Shown in pieces: positions 8,542 through 16,090 of a stretch of 44,731 nt of DNA. Positions within the stretch are counted from its first letter, which is position 1, and each line of letters opens with the position of its first letter. The translations under genes and the position numbers were made by a program. This DNA comes from an uncultured Butyrivibrio sp. GTDB taxonomy: Bacteria > Bacillota > Clostridia > Lachnospirales > Lachnospiraceae. The notes under the pieces were generated by a model. It made no database searches. It saw only the letters and a program-made list of their open reading frames with translations, and was not told where the DNA came from. The stretch covers positions 1-44,731 of the forward strand of contig CAMVNV010000012.1 of NCBI GenBank assembly GCA_947168935.1. The letters run 5' to 3'.

Positions 8542-9018
8542 TCAAGCCTTCTGATTAAGTTTTTCAATATTATCAGCCTGACGTTCAATTGCAAAATCCG
8601 TAGAACGAAGCTGCATCTGAACCTTCAGGATCTGTTTGTGGATGTCGTCACTCTTGTTGTAATATTCCTGAACTTCCTCGTCGCTTACTTTAAGGTGCTT
8701 TTCTGCAATAGCGCCGGGGAGTACGAATTTCTTTACTACCTTACCGAATTGGACTTCTATATATTTCCCATCCTGAGAAGTAACCTTGCCTTCTCCAAAT
8801 TTCACATGCTCAACTTTAAGACCTTTGGCATTCTTCTCACCAAGGTCATCAGATTGCTTATTCAAAGAAGCAAGAACATCTTCATATTCATCGCGCTGTC
8901 TGTGAAGCTCTTGCATCTGGCGATCCGCTTCTTCTAAGAGCTCCCTTGTCTTTTTGGTTTTCTTTCTGGTTTTAACTTCCTTCTTTTCTACCTGTTCCTC
9001 CTCAAGATTGAGAGCCAT
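8542..9018 (-). CDS. Coiled-coil protein with a stand-alone UvrD/PcrA C-terminal-type domain
   Basis: A 158-residue soluble protein. A basic, then acidic coiled coil (about 1-60) leads into VEHVKFGEGKVTSQDGKYIE (about 69-88) and VQFGKVVKKFVLPGAI, followed by a second helical segment to the end. The H-x-x-FG-x-G-x-V plus V-x-F-x-x-x-x-K-x-F pattern is the signature seen at the C-terminus of UvrD/PcrA helicases, where a Tudor/KOW-like fold contacts RNA polymerase (known for PcrA). No helicase part is present, so a protein-binding or RNA-polymerase-linked role is only inferred. AAGGAG lies upstream of the ATG. The gene is monocistronic, flanked by the terminator at 8411 and the AT-rich gap. Confidence 0.6.
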   Translation of the reverse strand: MALNLEEEQVEKKEVKTRKKTKKTRELLEEADRQMQELHRQRDEYEDVLASLNKQSDDLGEKNAKGLKVEHVKFGEGKVTSQDGKYIEVQFGKVVKKFVLPGAIAEKHLKVSDEEVQEYYNKSDDIHKQILKVQMQLRSTDFAIERQADNIEKLNQKA

Positions 9019-9510
9019 AATAAAATCTCCTTTTCTTATACTAAGATGCAGGCGCCAACTGAATTTTCGACGCCTTCCGACGGATGAATTGCTAAAACCA
9101 AATCTGATTTTTCAAACAACACCATATATATATTTTAAATCTTTCAGGTATGATTTTCAAATAAAAATTATCGTTTTTGCGATTATTATAAAGCTCAAAT
9201 TACATACAAAATGGTATTCTGCAATTTTCAAGCTTTAACTTCGCGCATTCAAATAACCTCAGGAAGATTCAAGGCATTTAGTACATTTTATATGTGCGAA
9301 GTTTGAGTTTCTAAGCTTTTCTATACTTTACAATATGCATTAATGAATAGGATTCCCTTTTGATTATTAATATTTGTTACATTCTATTAATATTCTCTCA
9401 TCACTTCTAACGTTAGTATTTTCATGCTTTTGATTGTATTGATATTTGTAAATGCGCACATATTCTTCGTTACGTAATTCTTATTTTGTCAAACGCCCTA
9501 TTGCGCAGGG
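9019..9510. other. AT-rich intergenic region without a convincing gene
   Basis: About 490 bases of AT-rich sequence. A TATAAT for the minus-strand coiled-coil gene lies at 9183-9188, but its -35 is poor. AACTTCGCGCA (9237-9247) can pair with TGTGCGAAGTT (9293-9303), 11 bp with one G.U wobble on the plus strand. CTAACGTTAG (9407-9416) is a short palindrome. Frames on both strands here lack ribosome-binding sites. Confidence 0.5.
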
Positions 9511-9540
9511 TTGACAGTTTTTTTTTTTTGCGAGAATAAT
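9511..9540 (+). promoter_or_regulatory. Promoter with a T12 homopolymer in its spacer
   Basis: TTGACA (9511-9516, a perfect -35) and AATAAT (9535-9540) are separated by 18 bases made of G, twelve T (9518-9529) and GCGAG. A change of tract length would change the -35/-10 spacing, so expression could be phase-variable (inference). It drives the 47-residue gene at 9575, and possibly the lipoprotein. Confidence 0.6.
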
Positions 9541-9574
9541 TTGTGTGAATAAAAAGTTAAGGGGGAGGTAAGAA

Positions 9575-9718
9575 ATGAGAAGATGTTCTATGGGGAACAA
9601 TTGGCGTTGTTACAACTTCTCAAGTTACCACAAGCATGTTAAATTCAAGCTGCCTGTAGTAGATGATCTTATAATAAACGTCGACACTTTTCCAATCAAA
9701 AAAGTTCTTAGATGTTAA
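9575..9718 (+). CDS. Small basic cysteine-containing peptide, 47 residues
   Basis: ATG at 9575 to TAA at 9716-9718, unrelated to any family I know. Support comes from signals: a strong ribosome-binding site GGAGG (9564-9568) six bases upstream, and a promoter with perfect TTGACA ending 35 bases further up. The peptide begins MRRCSMGNNWRCYNF and ends PIKKVLRC, with cysteines at 4, 12 and 47 and many Lys/Arg/His. It has no signal peptide or membrane segment. A signalling, toxin or regulatory peptide is possible; none can be chosen from the sequence. Confidence 0.5.
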   Translation: MRRCSMGNNWRCYNFSSYHKHVKFKLPVVDDLIINVDTFPIKKVLRC

Positions 9719-9865
9719 TCATTAAGGCATGGATAATTTTTAAGAATCAAATTATTTCCAAGTATAGTCGTTGCATTATAAGGATACTCAAAAGTATTGT
9801 TTTAGTATACGACAAATCAGATCTACAATTTCATAAAATATTACTTGCACAGGAGATCAAACTCA

Positions 9866-10378
9866 ATGAAAAAAATAATTTGCTCTACCCTTACAATAAT
9901 TATGCTCTGCCTTGCACTCGCTGGATGCGGATCAAGCAAAAGCGTGGATGTGGATGGATACTATTGCTTTGAATCCAACCAAAGCCAGCTTAAATTATAT
10001 CTTGAAATAGACGGCTCAGATGCAGTATTTTACTCAAACAATTTTAATGATTACGGTTATGGCACTTTCGAAAAGTTTTCCGGTAATGTTGAATCAGCAG
10101 ACGATGGAAAAGACATCTATTTCCAGGATCAAATGTCCAAATACGTTCCATTACACGTAAAACTATCAGAAAACGGTGAGTCATTATATGTTTCATCAGA
10201 CAATGATGCATGGGGAGGAACTTTGACTTTCGAAAAAACTGACAAGAAAGAATGGAAAGAAATAGTAGATGATTTATCTTTTGGAGAAAACGGAGTCGCA
10301 ACAGAATGTAATGGCGCTGCTACTGAAACAGCTCCTGATGATGGATTAGGCGTTAGCTATAATGAAGATGATGAATGA
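9866..10378 (+). CDS. Small lipoprotein, unknown function
   Basis: A 170-residue protein with a classical type II signal peptide: MKK, a hydrophobic core, then LALAGC with the lipidated cysteine at residue 21. The mature part is acidic and polar, with beta-rich repeats of the type GYYCFESNQSQLKLYLEIDG and an Asp/Glu-rich tail ending NEDDE. It is expected on the outer face of the membrane. The start at 9866 has AGGAGA about nine bases upstream; the frame opens 21 bases earlier at a TTG that overlaps that site. Family unknown. It lies 147 bases after the small-peptide gene and could share its promoter. Confidence 0.7.
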   Translation: MKKIICSTLTIIMLCLALAGCGSSKSVDVDGYYCFESNQSQLKLYLEIDGSDAVFYSNNFNDYGYGTFEKFSGNVESADDGKDIYFQDQMSKYVPLHVKLSENGESLYVSSDNDAWGGTLTFEKTDKKEWKEIVDDLSFGENGVATECNGAATETAPDDGLGVSYNEDDE

Positions 10379-10512
10379 GCTGGCACCGGTAAAGCTGCAG
10401 GCTAAAGTAATCACTAACGCAAAATAATATGCAATTATTTAAAACAATAACAAACAACGTGCTAGTGACTACAGCGTAATAGCATACGTATTTTGAACAC
10501 AATAAAAACAAC

Positions 10513-10552
10513 GGGGTTATGTCCAAGATTATCTTGGCATAGCCCCTTTTTA
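10513..10552. terminator. Rho-independent terminator after the lipoprotein
   Basis: GGGGTTATGTCCAAGA (10513-10528) pairs with TCTTGGCATAGCCCC (10532-10546), 15 bp with one bulged T and one wobble near the base, followed by TTTTTATT. The reverse strand has a weaker U-rich tail, so it may also serve the convergent metA transcript. Confidence 0.85.
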
Positions 10553-10615
10553 TTACTACGTTATTACCAACTCAAACTTAGCACATATAAAATATTGCCA
10601 CAACCTTGAAGATTC

Positions 10616-11584
10616 CTATTCCGTCTTCTCTGTAAGTGCCTTGGATGCTTTGACCATATTCTCTGCATCTAAGATCTGGCCCCATTTATAAGGTGTTGCC
10701 TGATATACGTAATAGTTAAGCCAGTTGGAATACAGAAGGTTACAATGCGCTCTCCAGGTAAGCCTTGGCTTATTGCTTGGATTATCGTCCGGATAATAGT
10801 TTCTTGGAAGCGGTGTGCTAAGCCCCTTACTAATATCACGCTTATACTCACTATCAAGTGTGTAACGGTCGTATTCTGCATGACCGAAGCTGAATATCTG
10901 TTTTCCATCTTTTGTCATACAGAGCATTGCTCCTGCTTCAAAAGACTGGGCAAGTACGATCAGCTTGTTACAGTTATGAATATCATCGATCGGAACTGAT
11001 GTGTATCTGCTGTGCGGAATGTAGAATACGTCGTCGAATCCTCTTATAAGCGGAACCTTTCTGTTTGAAACCTTATGAGCATAGATTCCGAAGAGCTTCT
11101 GAGGAAGCTGGATCTTCTTAAGTCCGAAGTGGTAATAGCAAGCAGCCTGTGCGCCCCAACAGATGTGGAAGGTTGATGTTACGTGCTTTTTGGTCCACTC
11201 AAAAATCTGGCACAGTTCGTCCCAGTAATCAACTTCTTCAAAGTCCATCTGCTCCACAGGCGCACCTGTAATGATCATACCGTCGTAATGATTGTCCTTA
11301 AGCTCCTCAAATGTGTTATAAAAGCTGTTAAGGTGTGTTGTAGATGTATGTCCCGCCTGATGAGAGCTTACCCTCATAAATGTCACATCGATCTGAAGAG
11401 GCGTATTTGAAAGAGATCTAAGAAGCTGAAGTTCTGTGTCTTCTTTAAGCGGCATCAGATTAAGGATACAGATTGAAAGGGGTCTGATATCCTGGTGCAT
11501 AGCCCTGTTTTCATCTACAACGAATATATTTTCTTTTTCAAGCTGTTCCCTTGCAGGAAGATCATTTTGTATCTTAATAGGCAT
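10616..11584 (-). CDS. metA: Homoserine O-acyltransferase, probably acetyl-CoA-type
   Basis: A 322-residue MetA-family enzyme (glutamine-amidotransferase-like fold) catalysing O-acylation of homoserine, the first dedicated step of methionine synthesis. The nucleophile is Cys142 (HICWGAQA), with His234 and Glu236 in GHAEYD. LNLMPLKEDTELQLLR and MIITGAPVEQM are family signatures. Glu111 in APVEQ matches the residue reported to favour acetyl-CoA over succinyl-CoA in Bacillus cereus MetA, so homoserine O-acetyltransferase is more likely than succinyltransferase. Length is normal. GGAG precedes the ATG. It is separated from ligA by 171 AT-rich bases with inverted repeats and no obvious promoter or SAM riboswitch. 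Confidence 0.92.
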   Translation of the reverse strand: MPIKIQNDLPAREQLEKENIFVVDENRAMHQDIRPLSICILNLMPLKEDTELQLLRSLSNTPLQIDVTFMRVSSHQAGHTSTTHLNSFYNTFEELKDNHYDGMIITGAPVEQMDFEEVDYWDELCQIFEWTKKHVTSTFHICWGAQAACYYHFGLKKIQLPQKLFGIYAHKVSNRKVPLIRGFDDVFYIPHSRYTSVPIDDIHNCNKLIVLAQSFEAGAMLCMTKDGKQIFSFGHAEYDRYTLDSEYKRDISKGLSTPLPRNYYPDDNPSNKPRLTWRAHCNLLYSNWLNYYVYQATPYKWGQILDAENMVKASKALTEKTE

Positions 11585-11618
11585 AACTGATTCTCCACTA
11601 AATATAAATGTCGTAATA

Positions 11619-11666
11619 GATTCTTAGAATCATACAAACATGATTCTATTCACATTAACAAGAATC
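11619..11666 (-). promoter_or_regulatory. GATTCT inverted repeats upstream of metA
   Basis: GATTCTTAGAATC (11619-11631) is a perfect 6-bp palindrome around one base. GATTCT (11642-11647) and AGAATC (11661-11666) form a second inverted pair with the same half-site. Repeated half-sites 35-80 bases before metA could be an operator. No regulator is named. Confidence 0.35.
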
Positions 11667-11755
11667 CATATATTATTGGATCACTCAAATAAGAAACTCA
11701 TAATAAATACAAATTTCCAACTTCAAAGCAACAATAATTTCTAATTCTCAAAATA

Positions 11756-13759
11756 TCATTCTGATACTCTGCTAAGAAGTTCTTCTTCAGTAATGATCGG
11801 TATTCCAAGTTCCTTTGCCTTCTTGTTCTTACCTGAATTAGATGTAATATCATTATTGATAAGTGCATAAGTCTTCTTGGAAACACTTCCTGATACGCTT
11901 CCGCCATGGCTTTCAATAAAGGCCACCATTGCATCTCTATTAGCGAATTTCTCAAGGCTTCCCGTTATAACATAGGTCTGGCCTGCAAGTTCACTTGTAG
12001 TTTCAGTCTTTTCGGCTGCAAATGTAAGGCCGTATTCCTTAAGTCTTTCAAGGAGCTTAATATTGGACTCCTTATGGAAAAAGTCATGAATGCAAAGAGC
12101 TGTAGTCTCGCCTACGTCCTGAACTTCCACAAGCTGGTCTATTCTTGCATGCATAAGGTCATCAATACTGTCAAAGGCTTTCATGATGGTCTTAGATGAT
12201 GTCTTACCTACATTGGGTATAGAAAGTCCTGTAAGGAGTCTTGCGGGCTCGTTGGACTTAGATCCTTCGATTGCATTAAGAACGTTGTCAGTGCCCTTCT
12301 CCTTGCCTATAAGGCCCTTTTCTATAAGTTCTGCTCTATGGTCCTTAAGAAGGTATATATCGGCTATATCGCGAAGATAGCCGTTGTCTATAAGAGTTCT
12401 GATATATTCCTCACCAAAGCCCTTGATATCCATGGCATCACGACCTACAAAGTTGATGATACGTCTTTCAAGCTTAGCAGGGCAGTCATCGTTAACGCAT
12501 ATCATATCGGCTGTATCAGGCTCTCTTACAACCTTGCCGCCGCATACAGGGCAGATATCAGGTATCTTGAAGGTTACAGAATCTGCAGGGTTCTTAGATT
12601 CAACAACGCTTCTGATCTTAGGAATGATCTCACCCGACTTATAAACAAGTACAGTTCTGCCTATTCCTATGCCAAGATTGTCGATGAAATCCTGATTATG
12701 AAGTGTTGCTCTTGAAACTGTTGTTCCGCAAAGTCTAACTTCTGAAAATACAGCTGTAGGGTTGATCCTTCCAGTCATACCAACGGAAAGCTCTATGTCT
12801 TTGATCACCGCTTCCTTTTCTTCAGGTGGATACTTGTAAGCTATGTGTCCGCTTGAATACTTGGATCCGGCTGGGAAATCGTCTCTGTAAGCTATCTGAT
12901 CGATCTTGATTACAGCTCCGTCAATATCGTAAGGAAGTGATCCTCTTGATTCTCCGATCTCATCGATCCTTGCAAGTATCTCATCATCCGTTACACATAC
13001 CTTGCAAGGAACTACTGCCATCTTCATGGCTTTCATCTTCTCAAGTCCTTCAGAATGAGATGAAATCTGGGGATCAGATCTTTGTATATTAAAAATAAAC
13101 ATTGAAAGGCCACGTTCTCTTACCATACCGCTATCAAGCTGGCGCAGAGTTCCTGCTGCACAGTTTCTGGGGTTAGCAAAAGTTTTTTTGCCATGAGCTT
13201 CCTGGATCCTGTTGGTCTTATCAAAGTCTTCGTGGCTCATATATACTTCACCGCGAACTTCAAGGGAATTAAAGTCAGATGAGATGCTTCTGACAACGTC
13301 CGGTATTACAAGGGCGTTAGAAGTAACATCTTCACCTATAAGACCGTCGCCTCTTGTCTCTGCAAGAGAAAGCTTGCCATTCTCGTATCTGATACTCATT
13401 GAAAGTCCGTCGATCTTGTGCTCTACACAGAAGCGAACGTCAGGGTGCATGGCTCTTACGTCGTGAACCCATTCAAGTACTTCTTCTTTAGTGAAAACAT
13501 CCTGAATAGAGAGCATAGGAACGTCATGCTCAACTGTAACTCCGGCAGTTCTCTTTACAGAGCCGCCGATTATCCTTGTAGGTGAATCCTCAGATATAAG
13601 CTCAGGATGCTCTTTTTCAACAGCTTTAAGCTGAAGCATAAGCTGGTCATATTCATAATCGCTTATTTCCGGAGCATCCTGATTATAGTAGCGATCCATA
13701 TGATACCTGATTGTATCACACAGATTCTTGTATTCTTGTATTAAATTAGTCTCTCCCAC
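11756..13759 (-). CDS. ligA: NAD-dependent DNA ligase
   Basis: A 667-residue full-length LigA, which seals nicks in replication and repair using NAD. The order is: N-terminal Ia domain with YDQLMLQLKAVEKEHPEL; adenylation domain with the AMP-accepting Lys115 in HKIDG; OB fold with GRINPTAVF; zinc finger CPVCGG...CVNDDCPAK near residues 405-430; helix-hairpin-helix domain with LSIPNVGKTSSK; and a BRCT domain from about 590 (GQTYVITGSLEKFANRDAM). Translation appears to start at a GTG (13757-13759) with GAGGA about eight bases upstream. A TATAAT promoter and an upstream hairpin separate it from the pseudouridine synthase gene. Confidence 0.96.
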   Translation of the reverse strand: MGETNLIQEYKNLCDTIRYHMDRYYNQDAPEISDYEYDQLMLQLKAVEKEHPELISEDSPTRIIGGSVKRTAGVTVEHDVPMLSIQDVFTKEEVLEWVHDVRAMHPDVRFCVEHKIDGLSMSIRYENGKLSLAETRGDGLIGEDVTSNALVIPDVVRSISSDFNSLEVRGEVYMSHEDFDKTNRIQEAHGKKTFANPRNCAAGTLRQLDSGMVRERGLSMFIFNIQRSDPQISSHSEGLEKMKAMKMAVVPCKVCVTDDEILARIDEIGESRGSLPYDIDGAVIKIDQIAYRDDFPAGSKYSSGHIAYKYPPEEKEAVIKDIELSVGMTGRINPTAVFSEVRLCGTTVSRATLHNQDFIDNLGIGIGRTVLVYKSGEIIPKIRSVVESKNPADSVTFKIPDICPVCGGKVVREPDTADMICVNDDCPAKLERRIINFVGRDAMDIKGFGEEYIRTLIDNGYLRDIADIYLLKDHRAELIEKGLIGKEKGTDNVLNAIEGSKSNEPARLLTGLSIPNVGKTSSKTIMKAFDSIDDLMHARIDQLVEVQDVGETTALCIHDFFHKESNIKLLERLKEYGLTFAAEKTETTSELAGQTYVITGSLEKFANRDAMVAFIESHGGSVSGSVSKKTYALINNDITSNSGKNKKAKELGIPIITEEELLSRVSE

Positions 13760-13779
13760 TATATGTCCTCACTTAAAAT

Positions 13780-13809
13780 ATTATAAATTCAAATATCATG
13801 ATATCACAA
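13780..13809 (-). promoter_or_regulatory. Candidate ligA promoter
   Basis: On the minus strand TTGTGA (13804-13809) and a perfect TATAAT (13780-13785) are 18 bases apart. The start site would be near 13773. The -35 overlaps the edge of the hairpin at 13808, so readthrough and new initiation meet here. Confidence 0.55.
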
Positions 13810-13832
13810 AATCCGCAGCTAGTGCGGATTTT
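13808..13832. terminator. Hairpin between the pseudouridine synthase gene and ligA
   Basis: AAAATCCGCA (13808-13817) pairs perfectly with TGCGGATTTT (13823-13832) around a five-base loop. The Ts lie in the stem and are followed by GTGATAT, so termination may be partial. Confidence 0.6.
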
Positions 13833-13878
13833 GAATTATATTAAATAATTATAAGAACCTATTTTGAACCAGGAAATA

Positions 13879-14616
13879 TCACTCTTTCCTGAGATCGCAT
13901 TTTGAATACAATGTATACAAATCTTTGCCTGTAATCTCTCTTACTTCGCCGGGCTTCATATCACCAAGTTGTATATTAAGAACTCTGATACGCATCAGTT
14001 CTCTTACGTTGTAGCCAAGCGCCTTACACATTCGTCTGATCTGTCTGTTCAGACCCTGAGTAAGGATGATCCTGAAAGAATTTCTTCCTGTCTTAACAAC
14101 CTTACATCTCTTGGTAGTAACATCAAGATCCTCAAGGTATACTCCGCCTGCCATCTGACGAAGGAAGGCTCCGTTGACTTCTTTATCGACTCTTACAACG
14201 TATTCCTTCTCATGATCATTGGCAGATTTCATCATTCTGTTGATGAGCTCGCCATCATTGGATAAAATAAGCAGTCCGCTTGAATTAGCATCCAATCGTC
14301 CTGCGTAATTAACCTTCACCGGCGTCTTGACTTCAGATGCTACTGTGCGCTTAGCATGGGCATCACGCTGAGTACAGACAACACCTTCCGGCTTATAATA
14401 TGCATATACTTTGGTCTGCGTAACAAGCTTGATCCTCTTGCCATCGATCTTAACTACATCGCCGGGATTTACTTTAGTACCTGCCTGCGCGGGCTCTCCA
14501 TTGACAGATACACGTCCCTCATCGATGATCTTGTCCGCATCTCTGCGAGAGCAAATGCCGCACTGCGCTATATATTTATTAAGCCTAACCTGCTCGCTCT
14601 CGTCTTTATGACTCAT
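13879..14616 (-). CDS. rRNA pseudouridine synthase, RsuA/RluB/RluF family
   Basis: A 245-residue enzyme. An N-terminal S4 RNA-binding domain (VRLNKYIAQCGICSRRDADK, then GRVSVNG) is followed by the catalytic domain with the conserved aspartate in AGRLDANSSGLL and the family signature GLNRQIRRMCKALGYNV. It converts uridine to pseudouridine in ribosomal RNA; which position (23S U2604 or U2605, or 16S U516) cannot be decided here, although the sequence looks most RluF/RluB-like. The start at 14616 is used because TGGAGA lies six bases upstream; the ATG four codons earlier is part of that same site. It sits 78 bases after mecA and probably shares its transcript. Confidence 0.88.
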   Translation of the reverse strand: MSHKDESEQVRLNKYIAQCGICSRRDADKIIDEGRVSVNGEPAQAGTKVNPGDVVKIDGKRIKLVTQTKVYAYYKPEGVVCTQRDAHAKRTVASEVKTPVKVNYAGRLDANSSGLLILSNDGELINRMMKSANDHEKEYVVRVDKEVNGAFLRQMAGGVYLEDLDVTTKRCKVVKTGRNSFRIILTQGLNRQIRRMCKALGYNVRELMRIRVLNIQLGDMKPGEVREITGKDLYTLYSKCDLRKE

Positions 14617-14694
14617 AAAAATCTCCATTCAATTCAATAATAAAACACATAATTTTCAAGGCTCTCTGTAAAAAGAGTCCCCGAAAATCATATA

Positions 14695-15537
14695 TTATGC
14701 GCTAAAGCTTCTAAGTGTATCTACTGCCTTAGTCTTTATAATAGCTTCATAGCTTTCTTCTACGTTAGCAATATAAATAGGGCTGCTTGTTACAAAGTTG
14801 CCGAATTCATATGCAGTAGTGAATACTGAAGCGAAATGTGCCACACTGTCAGAACCCTTTTCAAAATGCAGATAATAAAGGTCATCCTTAGGATTCTTGT
14901 AAAGGCTTGTCTGCATTCTGATCCTGCCTGTTACCATGTGTGCAAATCTGATAATGTCAGACATGTTAGCGAAAGAGAACACAAATCCAGTTGACTCAAG
15001 TCTGTCCAGAGCAAAGGATTTACGCTTTCTCTTACTGTCACGGATCTGGGAAAGACGCTCGTTATTGTTCTTTCTATCAAGTCCCTTTTTTGCACCCTTC
15101 TTATCAGGAAAAGCACTTCTCATGATCTCCTGCTTCTCATTCTCAGCTTCGTGAATGTGCTGGAGATACTGATTGATCCTATCAATTCTCTCCTGCTCAG
15201 GTGCATCACCAAGTTCTTCGAGGAAGTTCTTAGGGAACTGGATTCCAGCATCATGAGTAAGCTTCTCAAGAAGGTCCTGAATAGTTCCGTCTGGATCCTC
15301 GCTCAGAGTAATAGAGATACGATTATCAGGAGTTACAGTAACCTGCATAGGCATTACAACGCCTTCCATTGGCTTGTAGTCAACTTCCTCCTCTGCCTTC
15401 TCGATTATCTCTCGAAGAAAATCCATAGCCTCTTTTTTCTTGGTAAGAAGATCCTGAAGACCAATTCCGTACTCTTCCAGATCTTCCTCCGAAATTATGC
15501 ATTCAACACGTGTATCGTCAACGCGATTAAACTTCAT
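14695..15537 (-). CDS. mecA: MecA adaptor protein for ClpC
   Basis: A 280-residue MecA. The N-terminal substrate-binding domain is typical (MKFNRVDDTRVECIISEEDL, then YGIGLQDLL and AMDFLREIIEKA). A long charged linker rich in Lys/Arg (about 145-185, KKGLDRKNNNERLSQIRD) leads to the C-terminal ClpC-binding domain with FSFANMSDIIRFAHMV and YYLHFEKG, ending in NVEESYEAIIKTKAVDTL. In Bacillus it delivers proteins such as ComK to ClpCP; here the targets are unknown. It follows the MarR-family gene by 104 bases that contain its own promoter and an inverted repeat. Confidence 0.9.
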   Translation of the reverse strand: MKFNRVDDTRVECIISEEDLEEYGIGLQDLLTKKKEAMDFLREIIEKAEEEVDYKPMEGVVMPMQVTVTPDNRISITLSEDPDGTIQDLLEKLTHDAGIQFPKNFLEELGDAPEQERIDRINQYLQHIHEAENEKQEIMRSAFPDKKGAKKGLDRKNNNERLSQIRDSKRKRKSFALDRLESTGFVFSFANMSDIIRFAHMVTGRIRMQTSLYKNPKDDLYYLHFEKGSDSVAHFASVFTTAYEFGNFVTSSPIYIANVEESYEAIIKTKAVDTLRSFSA

Positions 15538-15580
15538 AAAAAATACCTGCCGTCCCCTCCGGCCTAAAACCTTTCAATAA

Positions 15581-15630
15581 TCTTGTGAAAAACTTTTTAA
15601 CAGTATATCACAAGATATCTCTTATTTGAA
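15581..15630 (-). promoter_or_regulatory. mecA promoter flanked by an inverted-repeat operator
   Basis: TTCAAA (15625-15630) and TATACT (15602-15607) on the minus strand are 17 bases apart. TCTTGTGA (15581-15588) and TCACAAGA (15608-15615) form a perfect 8-bp inverted repeat straddling the -10 and the start site. The right arm would lie upstream of the transcript start, so this is more likely a protein-binding site than an RNA hairpin. Confidence 0.5.
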
Positions 15631-15641
15631 TAAAGAGAAAA

Positions 15642-16088
15642 TTAATCTTCTCTAATATTTCCTATAACTTTGTATAGTAATTTATAGAGCGCCTGTGCTT
15701 CTTCCTGGGTTAATCTTACACAAGAGCCCATATTTTCAGGAATACAAAGAGCTTCATCCCTGAGTTTCTCTCCAGCTGGAGTGATCGTTACTTCAAGGTT
15801 TCTTTCATCAGCTGCATTACGCTCTCTGTTTATATAGCCCTTTGCTTCAAGTTTTTTAAGTACCGGTGTAAGCGTACCTGAATCAAGGAAAAGACTCTTG
15901 CCAAGGGTTTTAACATTGACTTTTTTCTTTTCCCAAAGGACCATCATTGTAATGTACTGAGTATAAGTCAGATCAATTTTGTCCAAGAAAGGTTTATACG
16001 ACCTTACTATTTCTTTTGAACAAGCGTAAAGTGGAAAACATAGCTGATTCTCAAGTTTTAATGAATCATATTTCTTTTCTTCAGACAT
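15642..16088 (-). CDS. OhrR-like MarR-family redox regulator
   Basis: A 148-residue winged-helix protein. LENQLCFPLYACSKEI at the N-terminus has the OhrR arrangement, with Cys17 at the place of the peroxide-sensing cysteine. LTYTQYITMMVLWE, VKTLGKSLFLDSGTLTPVLKKLEAKGYI and the wing R-x-x-x-x-D-E-R (RNAADERNLEVTIT) are typical. OhrR proteins repress organic-peroxide defence genes and let go on oxidation; the usual ohr gene is not in this window. It starts two bases after the stop of the P-type ATPase gene, so the two are translationally coupled, and its protein may control the ATPase or mecA (inference). Confidence 0.82.
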   Translation of the reverse strand: MSEEKKYDSLKLENQLCFPLYACSKEIVRSYKPFLDKIDLTYTQYITMMVLWEKKKVNVKTLGKSLFLDSGTLTPVLKKLEAKGYINRERNAADERNLEVTITPAGEKLRDEALCIPENMGSCVRLTQEEAQALYKLLYKVIGNIRED

Positions 16089-16090
16089 AT

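Noticed and set aside
11585..11755. SAM riboswitch upstream of metA
   Set aside because: The region is AT-rich, only about 170 bases, and lacks the conserved S-box helices and a terminator.
12355..12380. Possible sigma-28 promoter (GCCGATA on the minus strand)
   Set aside because: It lies inside ligA and lacks a TAAA element 15 bases upstream; no convincing sigma-28 promoter was found in the window.
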